Assembly: GCF_002803075.1 (NCBI RefSeq)
Contig: NZ_NNBK01000003.1
Span: 1-64,000, forward strand
Source: Streptomyces sp. CB01373
GTDB lineage: Bacteria > Actinomycetota > Actinomycetes > Streptomycetales > Streptomycetaceae
Reading direction: 5' to 3'
DNA length: 64,000 bases
Shown here: piece by piece, positions 8,317-18,624 of the stretch
How positions within the stretch are numbered: the stretch's first letter is position 1
Layout: each line of letters starts with the position of its first letter
Program-made: the position numbers and the translations under genes
Notes under the pieces: generated by a model
Told to the model about the DNA's origin: nothing
What the model saw: only the letters and a program-made list of their open reading frames with translations
Database searches by the model: none

Positions 8317-9000
8317 GTGAGAAGCAGCGGCGACGGTACGGCTGGGGGTGCCCCCGGACGCAATGCCGGGGGAAGCGGTCCGTACCCTCCCCCGGGCTCT
8401 CGGATCCGACCGAGCGGGGGGTATCCCCCTCTCGATGGCGTGGCCGGTCGTGCTCCGCAGCGACCGACGGCGGTGCCGAGCAGCGGAGGGGCGGCGGTCA
8501 TGGCGACCGAGCAGATCGGCTACCGCGGTCCGACGGCCTGCGCGGCCGCCGGTATCACCTACCGGCAACTGGACTACTGGGCGCGCACCGGGCTGGTCGA
8601 GCCCAGCGTGCGGCCCGCCCACGGATCGGGCACCCAGCGCCTCTACAGCTTCCGGGACGTCGTCGTCCTGAAGGTCGTCAAGCGGTTCCTCGACACCGGT
8701 GTGTCGCTGCAGAACATCCGTACCGCCGTCCAGCACCTGCGCGAGTGCGGGTTCCGTGACCTGGAGCGGATGACGCTGATGAGCGACGGTGCCACGGTGT
8801 ACGAGTGCACGTCGCCCGACGAGGTGCACGCCCTGCTCCAGGGCGGCCAGGGAATCTTCGGCATCGCCATCGGCGTGGTGTGGCGCGATGTGGAGAGCGC
8901 GCTGTCGCAGCTGCACGGTGAGCGGATCGACACCGGGGAGACGCTCGTGGGGCCCAACCCGCGTGACGAGCTGGCACGGCGGCGCAACCGGGCCGTCTGA
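8317..9000 (+). CDS. MerR-family regulator (Rv1830-like)
   Basis: 227 aa from GTG 8317 (ACGGAGG upstream), or 166 aa from ATG 8500 (GGAGGG 9 bases upstream). The DNA-binding domain begins after residue 60: YRGPTACAAAGITYRQLDYW, then ARTGLVEPS and a helix pair ending near HLRECGF. The C-terminal half (VYECTSPDEVHALLQGG, FGIAIG) is a small ligand-like domain. The 5' part of the longer form (8341-8432) consists of G/C hairpins of an intergenic-repeat type and encodes Gly/Pro-rich filler, so either the repeat has been captured into the coding region or the true start is 8500. The ligand is not known. Confidence 0.8.
   Translation: MRSSGDGTAGGAPGRNAGGSGPYPPPGSRIRPSGGYPPLDGVAGRAPQRPTAVPSSGGAAVMATEQIGYRGPTACAAAGITYRQLDYWARTGLVEPSVRPAHGSGTQRLYSFRDVVVLKVVKRFLDTGVSLQNIRTAVQHLRECGFRDLERMTLMSDGATVYECTSPDEVHALLQGGQGIFGIAIGVVWRDVESALSQLHGERIDTGETLVGPNPRDELARRRNRAV
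8341..8376 (+). repeat. G/C hairpin of a dispersed Streptomyces-type repeat
   Basis: CCCCCGG (8351-8357) pairs with CCGGGGG (8366-8372); the left border GCTGGGGGT and right border GGGGGAAGC match the borders of a hairpin inside the element at 39671-39707. A further GGGGGTATCCCCC palindrome lies near 8417-8429. It falls within the longer reading frame of the MerR gene. Confidence 0.5.
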
Positions 9001-9101
9001 GCCGTCCCCCGGGCCGACACGGGCGTTTCGGCCACCGACCCGCCGCTGACCCGGCCCGATCCACCGGGGCGTTGTCAGTGGCGTGGTGCAGCATCGTAGA
9101 T

Positions 9102-10544
9102 GTGAGAACCGCACCCACGATCCTCCATCTCGACATGGACGCCTTCTTCGCCTCCGCGGAGCAGGGGTCCAAGCCGAGCCTGCGCGGGAAGGCCGTGGTC
9201 GTGGGCGGGCTGGGACCGCGCGGGGTGGTGGCCACCGCGTCGTACGAGGCGCGGGTCTTCGGTGTCCACTCCGCGATGCCGATGGCCCAGGCGCGGCGGC
9301 TGGCGCCGAACGCCGCGTACCTCGTGCCGCGCTTCGCCTTCTACCGCTCCATCAGCGAGCGGGTGATGGGCCTGCTGCGGACGCTGTCGCCGCTGGTGGA
9401 GCCACTGAGCCTGGACGAGGCGTTCGTGGACCTGGAGGCCGGGGGAGCCGCCTGGGACGCGGAATCCGCCCGGCTGGCGGGGACGAGACTGCGCGCCGAC
9501 ATCCGGGCGGTCACAGGGCTCACGGGGTCCGTGGGGCTGGCCGCCTCCAAGATGCTCGCCAAGATCGGCTCCGAGCGGGCCAAGCCCGACGGGCTGGTGC
9601 TCATCGAGCCGGGCACCGAGCGTGCCCTGCTCGGGCCGCTGTCCGTGCGGACCCTGCCGGGCGTCGGCCCGGCCACAGGCGACCATCTGCGGCGGGCCGG
9701 GATCCACACCGTCGAGGAGATCGCCGAGGCCGGGGAGGACGAGCTCGTACGGCTGCTGGGCAAAGCGCACGGGCACGCGCTGTACGCGATGGCGCTGGCC
9801 CACGACGAGCGTCCCGTCGTCGCCGAGCGCGAGGCGAAGTCGGTGTCCGTCGAGGACACCTACGACGTGGACATCCACGACCGCGTCCGGGTCGCCCTGG
9901 AGGTGCAGCGGCTCGCCGACCGCTGCGTGGGGCGGCTGCGCGGTGCCGGTCTGTCGGGGCGCACCATCGTGCTGAAGGTGCGCCGCTACGACTTCTCCAC
10001 CCTGACCCGCTCCGAGACCCTGCGCGGGCCCACCGACGACCCCGCGGTGATACGGGAGGCGGCCGCCCGGCTGCTGGACTCCGTGGACACCACCGGCGGC
10101 GTGCGGCTGCTCGGCGTGGGTGTGTCAGGGCTCGCCGACTACACCCAGGAGGACCTGTTCGCGCAGGCGGCGGGCGCGCAGGCCGAGGGAGCGGAGGGTC
10201 GCGGCCCGGCCGAGGAGCGGCCCGAGGAACCCGCCGAGCAGCAGCCGGCGCACACCGAGCGGCGGTTGCCGGCGGGCCACGACGTGCGGCACGCCGAGTA
10301 CGGCCACGGATGGGTGCAGGGCAGCGGTCTCGGCCGCGTCACCGTCCGCTTCGAGACCCCCGGCTCCGCGCCGGGCCGGGTCCGCACGTTCCCTCTGGAC
10401 GACCCGGACCTGGAACCGGCCGAACCCCTGCCTCTGGTCCCTGAGGTTCCTCCGGCTCAGCTCTCGTCCGGGCCCGAGCCGGAGCCCGCCAGCTTGCCGA
10501 AGCGGTGGTCCGGGACGGCCGGGGGAGCCACGTCGAGGCCGTAG
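9102..10544 (+). CDS. dinB: DNA polymerase IV (Y-family translesion polymerase)
   Basis: 480 aa. Residues 1-350 are the catalytic core: HLDMDAFFAS (first Mg2+ Asp and steric-gate region), SLDEAFVDL (catalytic acidic pair), SVGLAASKMLAKI and the little-finger domain. QEDLF at 349-353 is a beta-clamp binding motif. A 125-aa actinobacterial C-terminal extension follows, rich in Glu/Pro, with an EYGHGWVQGSG beta segment. It copies past DNA lesions at low fidelity. GTG 9102 is chosen by alignment with the family; no RBS or LexA box is visible. The last 88 bases overlap the convergent gene on the other strand. Confidence 0.88.
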   Translation: MRTAPTILHLDMDAFFASAEQGSKPSLRGKAVVVGGLGPRGVVATASYEARVFGVHSAMPMAQARRLAPNAAYLVPRFAFYRSISERVMGLLRTLSPLVEPLSLDEAFVDLEAGGAAWDAESARLAGTRLRADIRAVTGLTGSVGLAASKMLAKIGSERAKPDGLVLIEPGTERALLGPLSVRTLPGVGPATGDHLRRAGIHTVEEIAEAGEDELVRLLGKAHGHALYAMALAHDERPVVAEREAKSVSVEDTYDVDIHDRVRVALEVQRLADRCVGRLRGAGLSGRTIVLKVRRYDFSTLTRSETLRGPTDDPAVIREAAARLLDSVDTTGGVRLLGVGVSGLADYTQEDLFAQAAGAQAEGAEGRGPAEERPEEPAEQQPAHTERRLPAGHDVRHAEYGHGWVQGSGLGRVTVRFETPGSAPGRVRTFPLDDPDLEPAEPLPLVPEVPPAQLSSGPEPEPASLPKRWSGTAGGATSRP

Positions 10545-10837
10545 TGGTGGTAGAGCTGCAGTTCCTGCTCGGGGGACAGGTGGCGGCCCACGCCGAAGTC
10601 GGGGGCCTCCTTGATCAGTGTGCGGTCGAAGGGGACGCGCAGGGTACCCTCGACCAGTTCGCTGGGTTCCAGGGGGACGAAGGCGTCCCGGGAGAACAGG
10701 CCGGTGCGTATCGCCGCCCACTCCGGTATTCCGGTGGCGTCATCGAGGTAGACCTCGTCCACCGTGCCGATCTTGTGGCCGTTGCGGTCGAGCGCCTTGC
10801 GGCCGATCAGGTTGCGCGGATCGATCTCCGTCTGCAC
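10457..10837 (-). CDS. PRC-barrel domain protein
   Basis: 126 aa. Residues about 5-80 fit a PRC barrel (IDPRNLIGRKALDRNGHKIG, then VDEVYLDD and FVPLEPSELVEGTLRVP), a small beta domain found in photosynthetic reaction centre H and RimM. The C-terminal PEQELQLYHHYGL motif is shared by stress-type actinobacterial homologues. GTG 10837 is preceded by GGAGGGA. Its 3' end overlaps dinB tail to tail. Exact role unknown. Confidence 0.8.
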   Translation of the reverse strand: MQTEIDPRNLIGRKALDRNGHKIGTVDEVYLDDATGIPEWAAIRTGLFSRDAFVPLEPSELVEGTLRVPFDRTLIKEAPDFGVGRHLSPEQELQLYHHYGLDVAPPAVPDHRFGKLAGSGSGPDES

Positions 10838-10957
10838 TGTCCCTCCACGTGGTCGCAACTCATCCGTAAGCACTACAAAAGAGCACATTCGGCAGAGCGG
10901 CCACTCGAAGGCCCGTGCGGCTGCCCCGCTGGTACGCTGGGCAACGGCTGCTGACCC

Positions 10958-11155
10958 CGTGCGGGAGAGCCCTCCGGCATCACCGGGGGCGCCGAAGGAG
11001 CAAATCCTCCCCGGAATCTCTCAGGCCCACGTACCGCACGGACGAGGTCACTCTGGAAAGCAGAGCGGATTTCGACGTCTTCCGCTCTCACCGACGGTGA
11101 AAACCGGGGCCCTCGGGCGGCCCGGTGAAACTCTCAGGTTGAGATGACAGAGGGG
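10958..11155 (+). promoter_or_regulatory. Tandem glycine riboswitch upstream of gcvP
   Basis: Two aptamers in series. The first runs from GCGGGAGAG through GCCGAAGGAGCAAATCC and GGAATCTCTCAGGC to ACTCTGGAAAGCAG (about 10958-11065). The second has TCACCGACGGTGAAA, GGTGAAACTCTCAGGT and GACAGAGGGGGAGG (about 11090-11155). These are the conserved glycine-binding elements. The RNA turns on gcvP when glycine is abundant. A TACGCT -10-like box lies at 10933-10938. Confidence 0.9.
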
Positions 11156-11221
11156 GAGGCCGTCGGGACACCCGTGCCGTGGTGTCCCTCGAAGGTCGTG
11201 TCAGACCAGGAGGCCTCCGCA

Positions 11222-14107
<2,886 letters not shown>

Positions 14108-14120
14108 GCGAGCGGCTCAC

Positions 14121-14151
14121 AGGGCTCCCGTCCGACCCGGGCGGGAGCCCT
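14121..14151. terminator. Bidirectional terminator between gcvP and the Mop gene
   Basis: A perfect 10-bp stem (AGGGCTCCCG at 14121-14130 with CGGGAGCCCT at 14142-14151) with an 11-base loop. It lies between two convergent genes and has no strong T run, as is common in Streptomyces. Confidence 0.75.
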
Positions 14152-14161
14152 CGCCGTGTCG

Positions 14162-14581
14162 TCACACGGTGGCCAGGGCGACCTCGGTCGACTTGATCAG
14201 GGCGGTGACGTGTGTGCCCTGCGCCAGGCCGAGGTCCGTGACGGCGTCCCTGGTGATCGCGGCGGTCAGCTCGCCGCCCGCCACGCCGACCCGGACGGAC
14301 GCCATGGCCGCGCCGAGGGTGATCCGGCTGACGGTGCCCGGCAGCCGGTTGCGGATGGACAGGCCCTCCACCGGACCGGTGGCCAGGGACACCTCCGTCG
14401 ACTTCACCAGGGCGCGCACGGTGGTGCCCTCGCTCAGCCGCAGGTCCTCGACGGCGTCCCGGGTGATCGCGGACGTGAGCCGGCCGCCTCCGTCCAGGCG
14501 TACGTGAACGAGGGCCATCGCCTCGTCGGGGGTGACGGAGGTGACCGTTCCGGGCAACTGGTTGCGCATGCTCAGGCTCAT
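14162..14581 (-). CDS. Di-Mop molybdenum-pterin binding protein (molbindin)
   Basis: 139 aa made of two TOBE/Mop domains in tandem, each starting with the signature S-x-RN-x-LPGTV (SMRNQLPGTV at about 5, SIRNRLPGTV at about 76) and ending with KSTEV-LAT. Such di-domain proteins bind molybdate or tungstate at subunit interfaces and act as an intracellular oxyanion store. ATG 14581 is preceded by GAGG. It lies downstream of modABC on the same strand, 58 bases after modC, and is probably in the same transcript. Confidence 0.85.
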   Translation of the reverse strand: MSLSMRNQLPGTVTSVTPDEAMALVHVRLDGGGRLTSAITRDAVEDLRLSEGTTVRALVKSTEVSLATGPVEGLSIRNRLPGTVSRITLGAAMASVRVGVAGGELTAAITRDAVTDLGLAQGTHVTALIKSTEVALATV

Positions 14582-14639
14582 GGGGGTGCCTCGTGGGGTG
14601 GGGGACGTGCTGATCACCCACCGTAGGGCGGCCGGTGCC

Positions 14640-15731
14640 TCAAGCCGGGTAGGCGTGGGTCTGCGTCGCCTTGACGGTCGCCCAGACCGCCGCGCCCGGG
14701 TGCAGATCCAGTTCGGCGGCCGCGACCGTGGTCAGGTCCGCGGTGAGGGCGAGTTCACCGGTCAGGTCGGCGCGGATCTGGTCGCCGTGGGTCTCCAGGC
14801 CGGCGACCTCGCACTGCCACAGGTTGCGCGCGCTGGAGCCCGAGGGGCGGTCCCGGTAGAGAGTGACCGCACTCGGCGGGAAGGCCACGAAGACCGCTCC
14901 CGACAGCGCCTCAGTGATGGTGACGGCGGGTCCGGACGCGAGGCGGACGGTGTGGCCCTCCGCCTCGCCGCGGTAGAGGTTCAGGCCCACCAGCTGTGCG
15001 ACGTAGTCGGTGCGCGGACGGCGGGCGATCTCCGACGGGGTGCCCTCCTGGACGACACGGCCGTGCTCGACGACGACCAGCCGGTCGGCCAGCACCATCG
15101 CGTCCAGCGGGTCATGGGTGACCAGGACGGCGACGGCCTCGAACTCGGCGAGGTGCCGGCGGAGCTGGGCGCGGACCTCCAACCGGGTGCGGGCGTCGAG
15201 CGCGGCGAGCGGTTCGTCGAGCAGCAGCAGCCGCGGCCCGGTGGCCAGGGCGCGGGCCAGGGCCACGCGCTGTGCCTGGCCGCCGGAGAGACGGCGGGGC
15301 TTGGCCCCGGCGTGGTCGGCCAGCCCCATCCGGTCCAGCCACCGCGCGGCCTGCGCGCGGGCCTCGGACTTGGACGCGCCCCGGCAGCGCGGTCCGAAGG
15401 CCACGTTGTCCAGGGCCGACAGATGCGGGAACAGCAGGTAGTCCTGGAAGACCACACCGACCGGGCGTGACTCGGGCGGCGTGCGGTCCAGGGCGGCGCC
15501 GTCCAGGCGCAGATGGCCGCCGGTGAGCGGCACCAGGCCCGCCAGGGCGCGCAGCGCCGTCGTCTTCCCGGCGCCGTTCGGGCCGAGCAGCGCCACCACG
15601 TCGCCCGGGGCGGCGGTGAGCGCGACGTCGAGGCGGAAGGTGCCGTGGTCGACGACGAGGCGGGCGTCCAGGCCCTCGCCCTTCGCGCCCCCGGCGCGCA
15701 CGCCGGCCGGGGTCCGGTCGATGTCGGTCAT
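14640..15731 (-). CDS. modC: Molybdate ABC transporter ATP-binding protein
   Basis: 363 aa. ABC ATPase with Walker A GPNGAGKTT, Q-loop VVFQDYLLFPH, signature LSGGQAQRVALARAL, Walker B LLLLDEPLAALDA and switch His in VTHDPLDA. A C-terminal TOBE/Mop regulatory domain occupies about residues 275-360 (LWQCEVAGLETHGDQIRADL). It energises molybdate import with ModB and ModA. It is the last transport gene of the operon, starting 49 bases after modB. Confidence 0.92.
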   Translation of the reverse strand: MTDIDRTPAGVRAGGAKGEGLDARLVVDHGTFRLDVALTAAPGDVVALLGPNGAGKTTALRALAGLVPLTGGHLRLDGAALDRTPPESRPVGVVFQDYLLFPHLSALDNVAFGPRCRGASKSEARAQAARWLDRMGLADHAGAKPRRLSGGQAQRVALARALATGPRLLLLDEPLAALDARTRLEVRAQLRRHLAEFEAVAVLVTHDPLDAMVLADRLVVVEHGRVVQEGTPSEIARRPRTDYVAQLVGLNLYRGEAEGHTVRLASGPAVTITEALSGAVFVAFPPSAVTLYRDRPSGSSARNLWQCEVAGLETHGDQIRADLTGELALTADLTTVAAAELDLHPGAAVWATVKATQTHAYPA

Positions 15732-15780
15732 GAGATGAACGTCCTGGATACGGGGCGGGCCGGGATCGGCGGCGGCGTCA

Positions 15781-16623
15781 TCACGAGGCCGTCATCCAAC
15801 GGTCCCGCAGACCCGCCAGTACGGCGATCGACACCGCGAGCAGCACCAGGCTCAGGGAGATCGCCGCCGCCGGATCGTTCTGCAGGGCCAGGTAGACGGC
15901 CAGCGGCATGGTCTGCGTACGGCCGGGGAAGTTGCCGGCGAAGGTGATCGTCGCGCCGAACTCGCCGAGCGCCCGCGCCCAGGCGAGCACGGCGCCCGCG
16001 GCGATGCCCGGCGCGATCAGCGGCAGGGTGACCCGGCGGAACGCGGTGAAGCGTGAGGCGCCCAGTGTGGTGGCCGCCTCCTCGTAGCGCGGGTCGGCGG
16101 CCCGCAGTGTGCCCTCGACGCTGATCACGAGGAACGGCATGGCCACGAACGCCTCCGCGACCACCACCCCGGCCGTGGTGAACGGCAGTGTGATCCCGAA
16201 CCAGGAGTCCAGCCACTGCCCGACGACGCCGTTGCGTCCCAGGGCCAGCAGCAGGGCCACACCGCCCACGACCGGCGGCAGCACGAGCGGCAGCGTGACC
16301 AGGGCCCGGACGAATCCGCGTCCGGGGAAGTCCGTACGGGCCAGCAGCCAGGCCAGCGGAACGCCGAGCACCAGGCTCACGGCGGTGGCGGCGGTGGCGC
16401 TGACCAGGGACAACTGGAGCGCCTGCCACACCTCGGCGCTGGTCAGCTGGCCCGGCAGGCTGCGCCAGGGCGCCCGGATCAGCAGCGCGAGCAGCGGCAG
16501 CAGCAGGAAGGCCAGGCCGACCAGGGCGGGGACCAGCAGAGGCAGCGGCGCGCCACCGAGCGCGCGACCGCGCCGCGACCTGTTCTTCCGGGTCGCGACG
16601 CGGGCCTCGTCGATCCCGGTCAC
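15781..16623 (-). CDS. modB: Molybdate ABC transporter permease
   Basis: 280 aa with a basic cytoplasmic N-terminus and about six transmembrane helices. The EAA loop that contacts the ATPase is EEAATTLGASRFTAFRRVTL, close to the ModB consensus, and is followed by ALGEFGATITFAGNFPGRTQ, a ModB hallmark. GTG 16623 overlaps the modA stop codon by 4 bases (GTGA), so translation is coupled to modA. The frame is open further upstream inside modA but that part is only a shadow. Confidence 0.92.
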   Translation of the reverse strand: MTGIDEARVATRKNRSRRGRALGGAPLPLLVPALVGLAFLLLPLLALLIRAPWRSLPGQLTSAEVWQALQLSLVSATAATAVSLVLGVPLAWLLARTDFPGRGFVRALVTLPLVLPPVVGGVALLLALGRNGVVGQWLDSWFGITLPFTTAGVVVAEAFVAMPFLVISVEGTLRAADPRYEEAATTLGASRFTAFRRVTLPLIAPGIAAGAVLAWARALGEFGATITFAGNFPGRTQTMPLAVYLALQNDPAAAISLSLVLLAVSIAVLAGLRDRWMTAS

Positions 16624-17444
16624 GGCTTCAGGAACCCGGCCCCGGTCAGGACCTTCTGGCCGTCGGCCGACGTCACCAGCTCGATGAACGCCTTGGCCGT
16701 GGCGGCGTTCGGCGCGTTCTTGAGCAGGGCGATCGGGTAGTCGTTGACGGCCTCGGCCGACTCCGGGAACTCCACGCCCTGGACCCGGTCGGCGGCGGCC
16801 TTCACATCGGTCTTGTAGACGAGGGCGGCGTCGGCCTCCTTCAGCTCGACCTTCGTCAGGGCGCTCTTGACGTCCTGCTCGTAGGAGACCGGGGTCAGCT
16901 TGAGGTTGCTCGCCTCCAGCACCTTCTGGGCGGCGGCGCCGCAGGGCACGGTCTTGTCGCACAGGACGACCTTCAGACCGGACTTGGTGAGGTCCTTCAG
17001 CGAGGAGATCTTGTCCGGGTTGCCCGGCGCGGTCGCGATCTCCAGCTGGTTGCGGACGAAGGTGACCGGTGTTCCGTCCGCGTCGTTCTTGTCGGTCACG
17101 ATCGCCATGGTTTTGGGGCTGGCGGCGGCGAACACGTCGGCGGGGGCACCGGAGGTGATGCTCGCGGCGAGGCTGTCGCTGCCGCCGAAGTTGAAGCTGA
17201 CCTTGGCGCCCGGGTGCTGCTGCTCGAACTGCTTGCCGAGCGCGGTGAAGCTCTCCTTGAGCGAGGCGGCGGCGAAGACGGTCACAGTGCCGGACAGCTT
17301 CGGCGCGGCGGACGCCGACGTGTCGGATCCGGCCGTGGACGAACCGTCGGAGGACGACGCGGAGCAGGCGCTGAGGACGAGCAACGCCGCGGCCCCCGCC
17401 ACTCCCGACTGCAGCATCCTGGTCCGTCGCGTGGAACGGGTCAT
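16620..17444 (-). CDS. modA: Molybdate-binding lipoprotein
   Basis: 274 aa. A twin-basic signal peptide and lipobox LLVLSAC with the modified Cys at about residue 27, a Ser/Gly-rich linker, and then the ModA fold: GTVTVFAAASLKESF, GGSDSLAASI, GAPADVFAAAS, and AALVYKTDV near the C-terminus. These segments carry the oxyanion-binding serines. It is anchored outside the membrane and feeds ModBC. ATG 17444 has GAGGAG upstream; GTG 17447 is also possible. It is the first gene of modABC-mop. Confidence 0.93.
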   Translation of the reverse strand: MTRSTRRTRMLQSGVAGAAALLVLSACSASSSDGSSTAGSDTSASAAPKLSGTVTVFAAASLKESFTALGKQFEQQHPGAKVSFNFGGSDSLAASITSGAPADVFAAASPKTMAIVTDKNDADGTPVTFVRNQLEIATAPGNPDKISSLKDLTKSGLKVVLCDKTVPCGAAAQKVLEASNLKLTPVSYEQDVKSALTKVELKEADAALVYKTDVKAAADRVQGVEFPESAEAVNDYPIALLKNAPNAATAKAFIELVTSADGQKVLTGAGFLKP

Positions 17445-17519
17445 CACGGTTCTACTCCTCTGGCTCTGCACGGAAGAAGCTGTCGCGCCCTGCCACGACC
17501 GTTCGATGGCCGTGAAGCG

Positions 17520-17548
17520 ATCATACTGCCGCAATTGCCAGGTGTAAG
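17520..17548 (-). promoter_or_regulatory. Promoter of the modABC operon
   Basis: On the minus strand the -35 box CTTACA (17548-17543) and -10 box TATGAT (17525-17520) are 17 bases apart. The predicted start of transcription near 17513 leaves a 5' leader of about 70 bases before modA. Confidence 0.6.
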
Positions 17549-17584
17549 ACCCCTGTTGCATCGCATGAGCCGGTGCTGCACGAG

Positions 17585-17599
17585 ACATGCCTTGCATGT
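17585..17599. promoter_or_regulatory. Palindrome between modA and the molybdoprotein gene (candidate operator)
   Basis: ACATGC-CTT-GCATGT is a perfect 6-bp inverted repeat with a 3-base centre, located in the divergent intergenic region. It is upstream of the modA -35 box and close to the start region of the plus-strand gene. The HTH-Mop protein at 18114 is the obvious candidate regulator, but this is inference. Confidence 0.45.
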
Positions 17600-17650
17600 G
17601 CGTTTGTACGGTGCGGTCGCTCGGGTACGGACCCTCAGGAGGTGGTGCCC

Positions 17651-18103
17651 GTGACGCTCGCGGAGCTCGACCTGACCGGCGACCTCGCCCGCCCGGCCCG
17701 GCTGACCGTGCGGGATCTGCTCGGGTGGCCGCAGCACGGGGTGGGAGTCGCCTTCGCCTGCGCCACGAGCGGGGTGCAGCACCACCGCTTCACCGGACCG
17801 CGCCTGTACGACGTGCTGTCCGCGGCGGGGCCCGGTTTCGACCCGGCCCGGCGCAAGGACCGGCTGCGCTTCCTGATCGCGGTCACGGCCGCCGACGGGC
17901 ACCACGCGCTGCTGTCGTGGGCGGAGATCGACCCCGACTTCGCCGACGCTCCGGTCCTGCTCGCGGTGAGCATCGACGGCACCCGGCTCGACGGCGCCGG
18001 CCCCCAGCTGGTCCTGCCGCAGGACCGCTGCGGCGCGCGGTACGTCAGCGGCGTACGGGCGATCCGAGTGGACGGCGGCTATCGCGCGCGTGACCGGGTG
18101 TGA
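17651..18103 (+). CDS. Molybdopterin-dependent oxidoreductase domain protein (sulfite oxidase-like)
   Basis: 150 aa, only the molybdenum-cofactor domain. The segment LTVRDLLGWPQHGV...FACATSG, with Cys37 as the probable Mo ligand, and FTGPRLYDVLSAAG fit the oxidoreductase molybdopterin-binding family; PQLVLPQDRCGARYVSGVRAI is the usual ending. There is no signal peptide, so it acts in the cytoplasm. The substrate is unknown. GTG 17651 follows AGGAGG by 7 bases. It is divergent from modA, which supplies the metal. Confidence 0.8.
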   Translation: MTLAELDLTGDLARPARLTVRDLLGWPQHGVGVAFACATSGVQHHRFTGPRLYDVLSAAGPGFDPARRKDRLRFLIAVTAADGHHALLSWAEIDPDFADAPVLLAVSIDGTRLDGAGPQLVLPQDRCGARYVSGVRAIRVDGGYRARDRV

Positions 18104-18113
18104 GCCGGTTCGC

Positions 18114-18506
18114 TCATGCCCGGTCGATGTGCACGTTCGTCGACTTCACACGGGCGGTGGCCTCCATGCCGACCTCCAGGCCCAGTTCCTCCACGGCCTC
18201 CCGGGTCAGCAGGGAGACGAGCCGGTGCGGGCCGGCCTGGATCTCCACCTGGGCGGCGACGTCGCCGAGCTTGATGGCGGTCACGATGCCGGCGAAGGCG
18301 TTGCGGACCGACGTGTACGAGGGGCCCTCCTCGCCGCCGCCGCGGGCCAGTTCGACCGAGAACGCGGCGAGGTCCCGGCCGTCGATGAGCCGGCGTCCGC
18401 TGTCGTCGCGGTGGGTTGCCATCCGGCCCGCGTCCGCCCAGCGGCGCGCCGTGTCCGGGCTGACGCCGAGCAGCCGGGCCGCCTGCCCGATCGTGTAGGA
18501 CTGCAT
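18114..18506 (-). CDS. HTH regulator with C-terminal Mop (TOBE) domain
   Basis: About 130 aa. The N-terminus is an excisionase/MerR-like helix-turn-helix (YTIGQAARLLGVSPDTARRW). Residues about 65-130 are a single TOBE/Mop domain (SVRNAFAGIVTAIKLGD, ending VKSTNVHID). This layout matches one-component molybdate-sensing regulators. It ends 10 bases from the convergent molybdoprotein gene and is near modABC, so it probably controls molybdate uptake or molybdoenzyme genes. The start is ATG 18506; GTG 18515 is an alternative. Confidence 0.82.
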   Translation of the reverse strand: MQSYTIGQAARLLGVSPDTARRWADAGRMATHRDDSGRRLIDGRDLAAFSVELARGGGEEGPSYTSVRNAFAGIVTAIKLGDVAAQVEIQAGPHRLVSLLTREAVEELGLEVGMEATARVKSTNVHIDRA

Positions 18507-18624
18507 GCCGGTCACGATAGAGCCGCAGGTGGTGTGAGGCTGACCTGGGGGTGGGCCGTTCGCGGGCGCGGCTCAGCCGGTGGTGGCGGCCGGCCGGTGG
18601 GCACCCGTCTTCGCCCGGAGCCGC

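Noticed and set aside
9061..9102. LexA (SOS) box before dinB
   Set aside because: No GAAC...GTTC palindrome could be found near the start.
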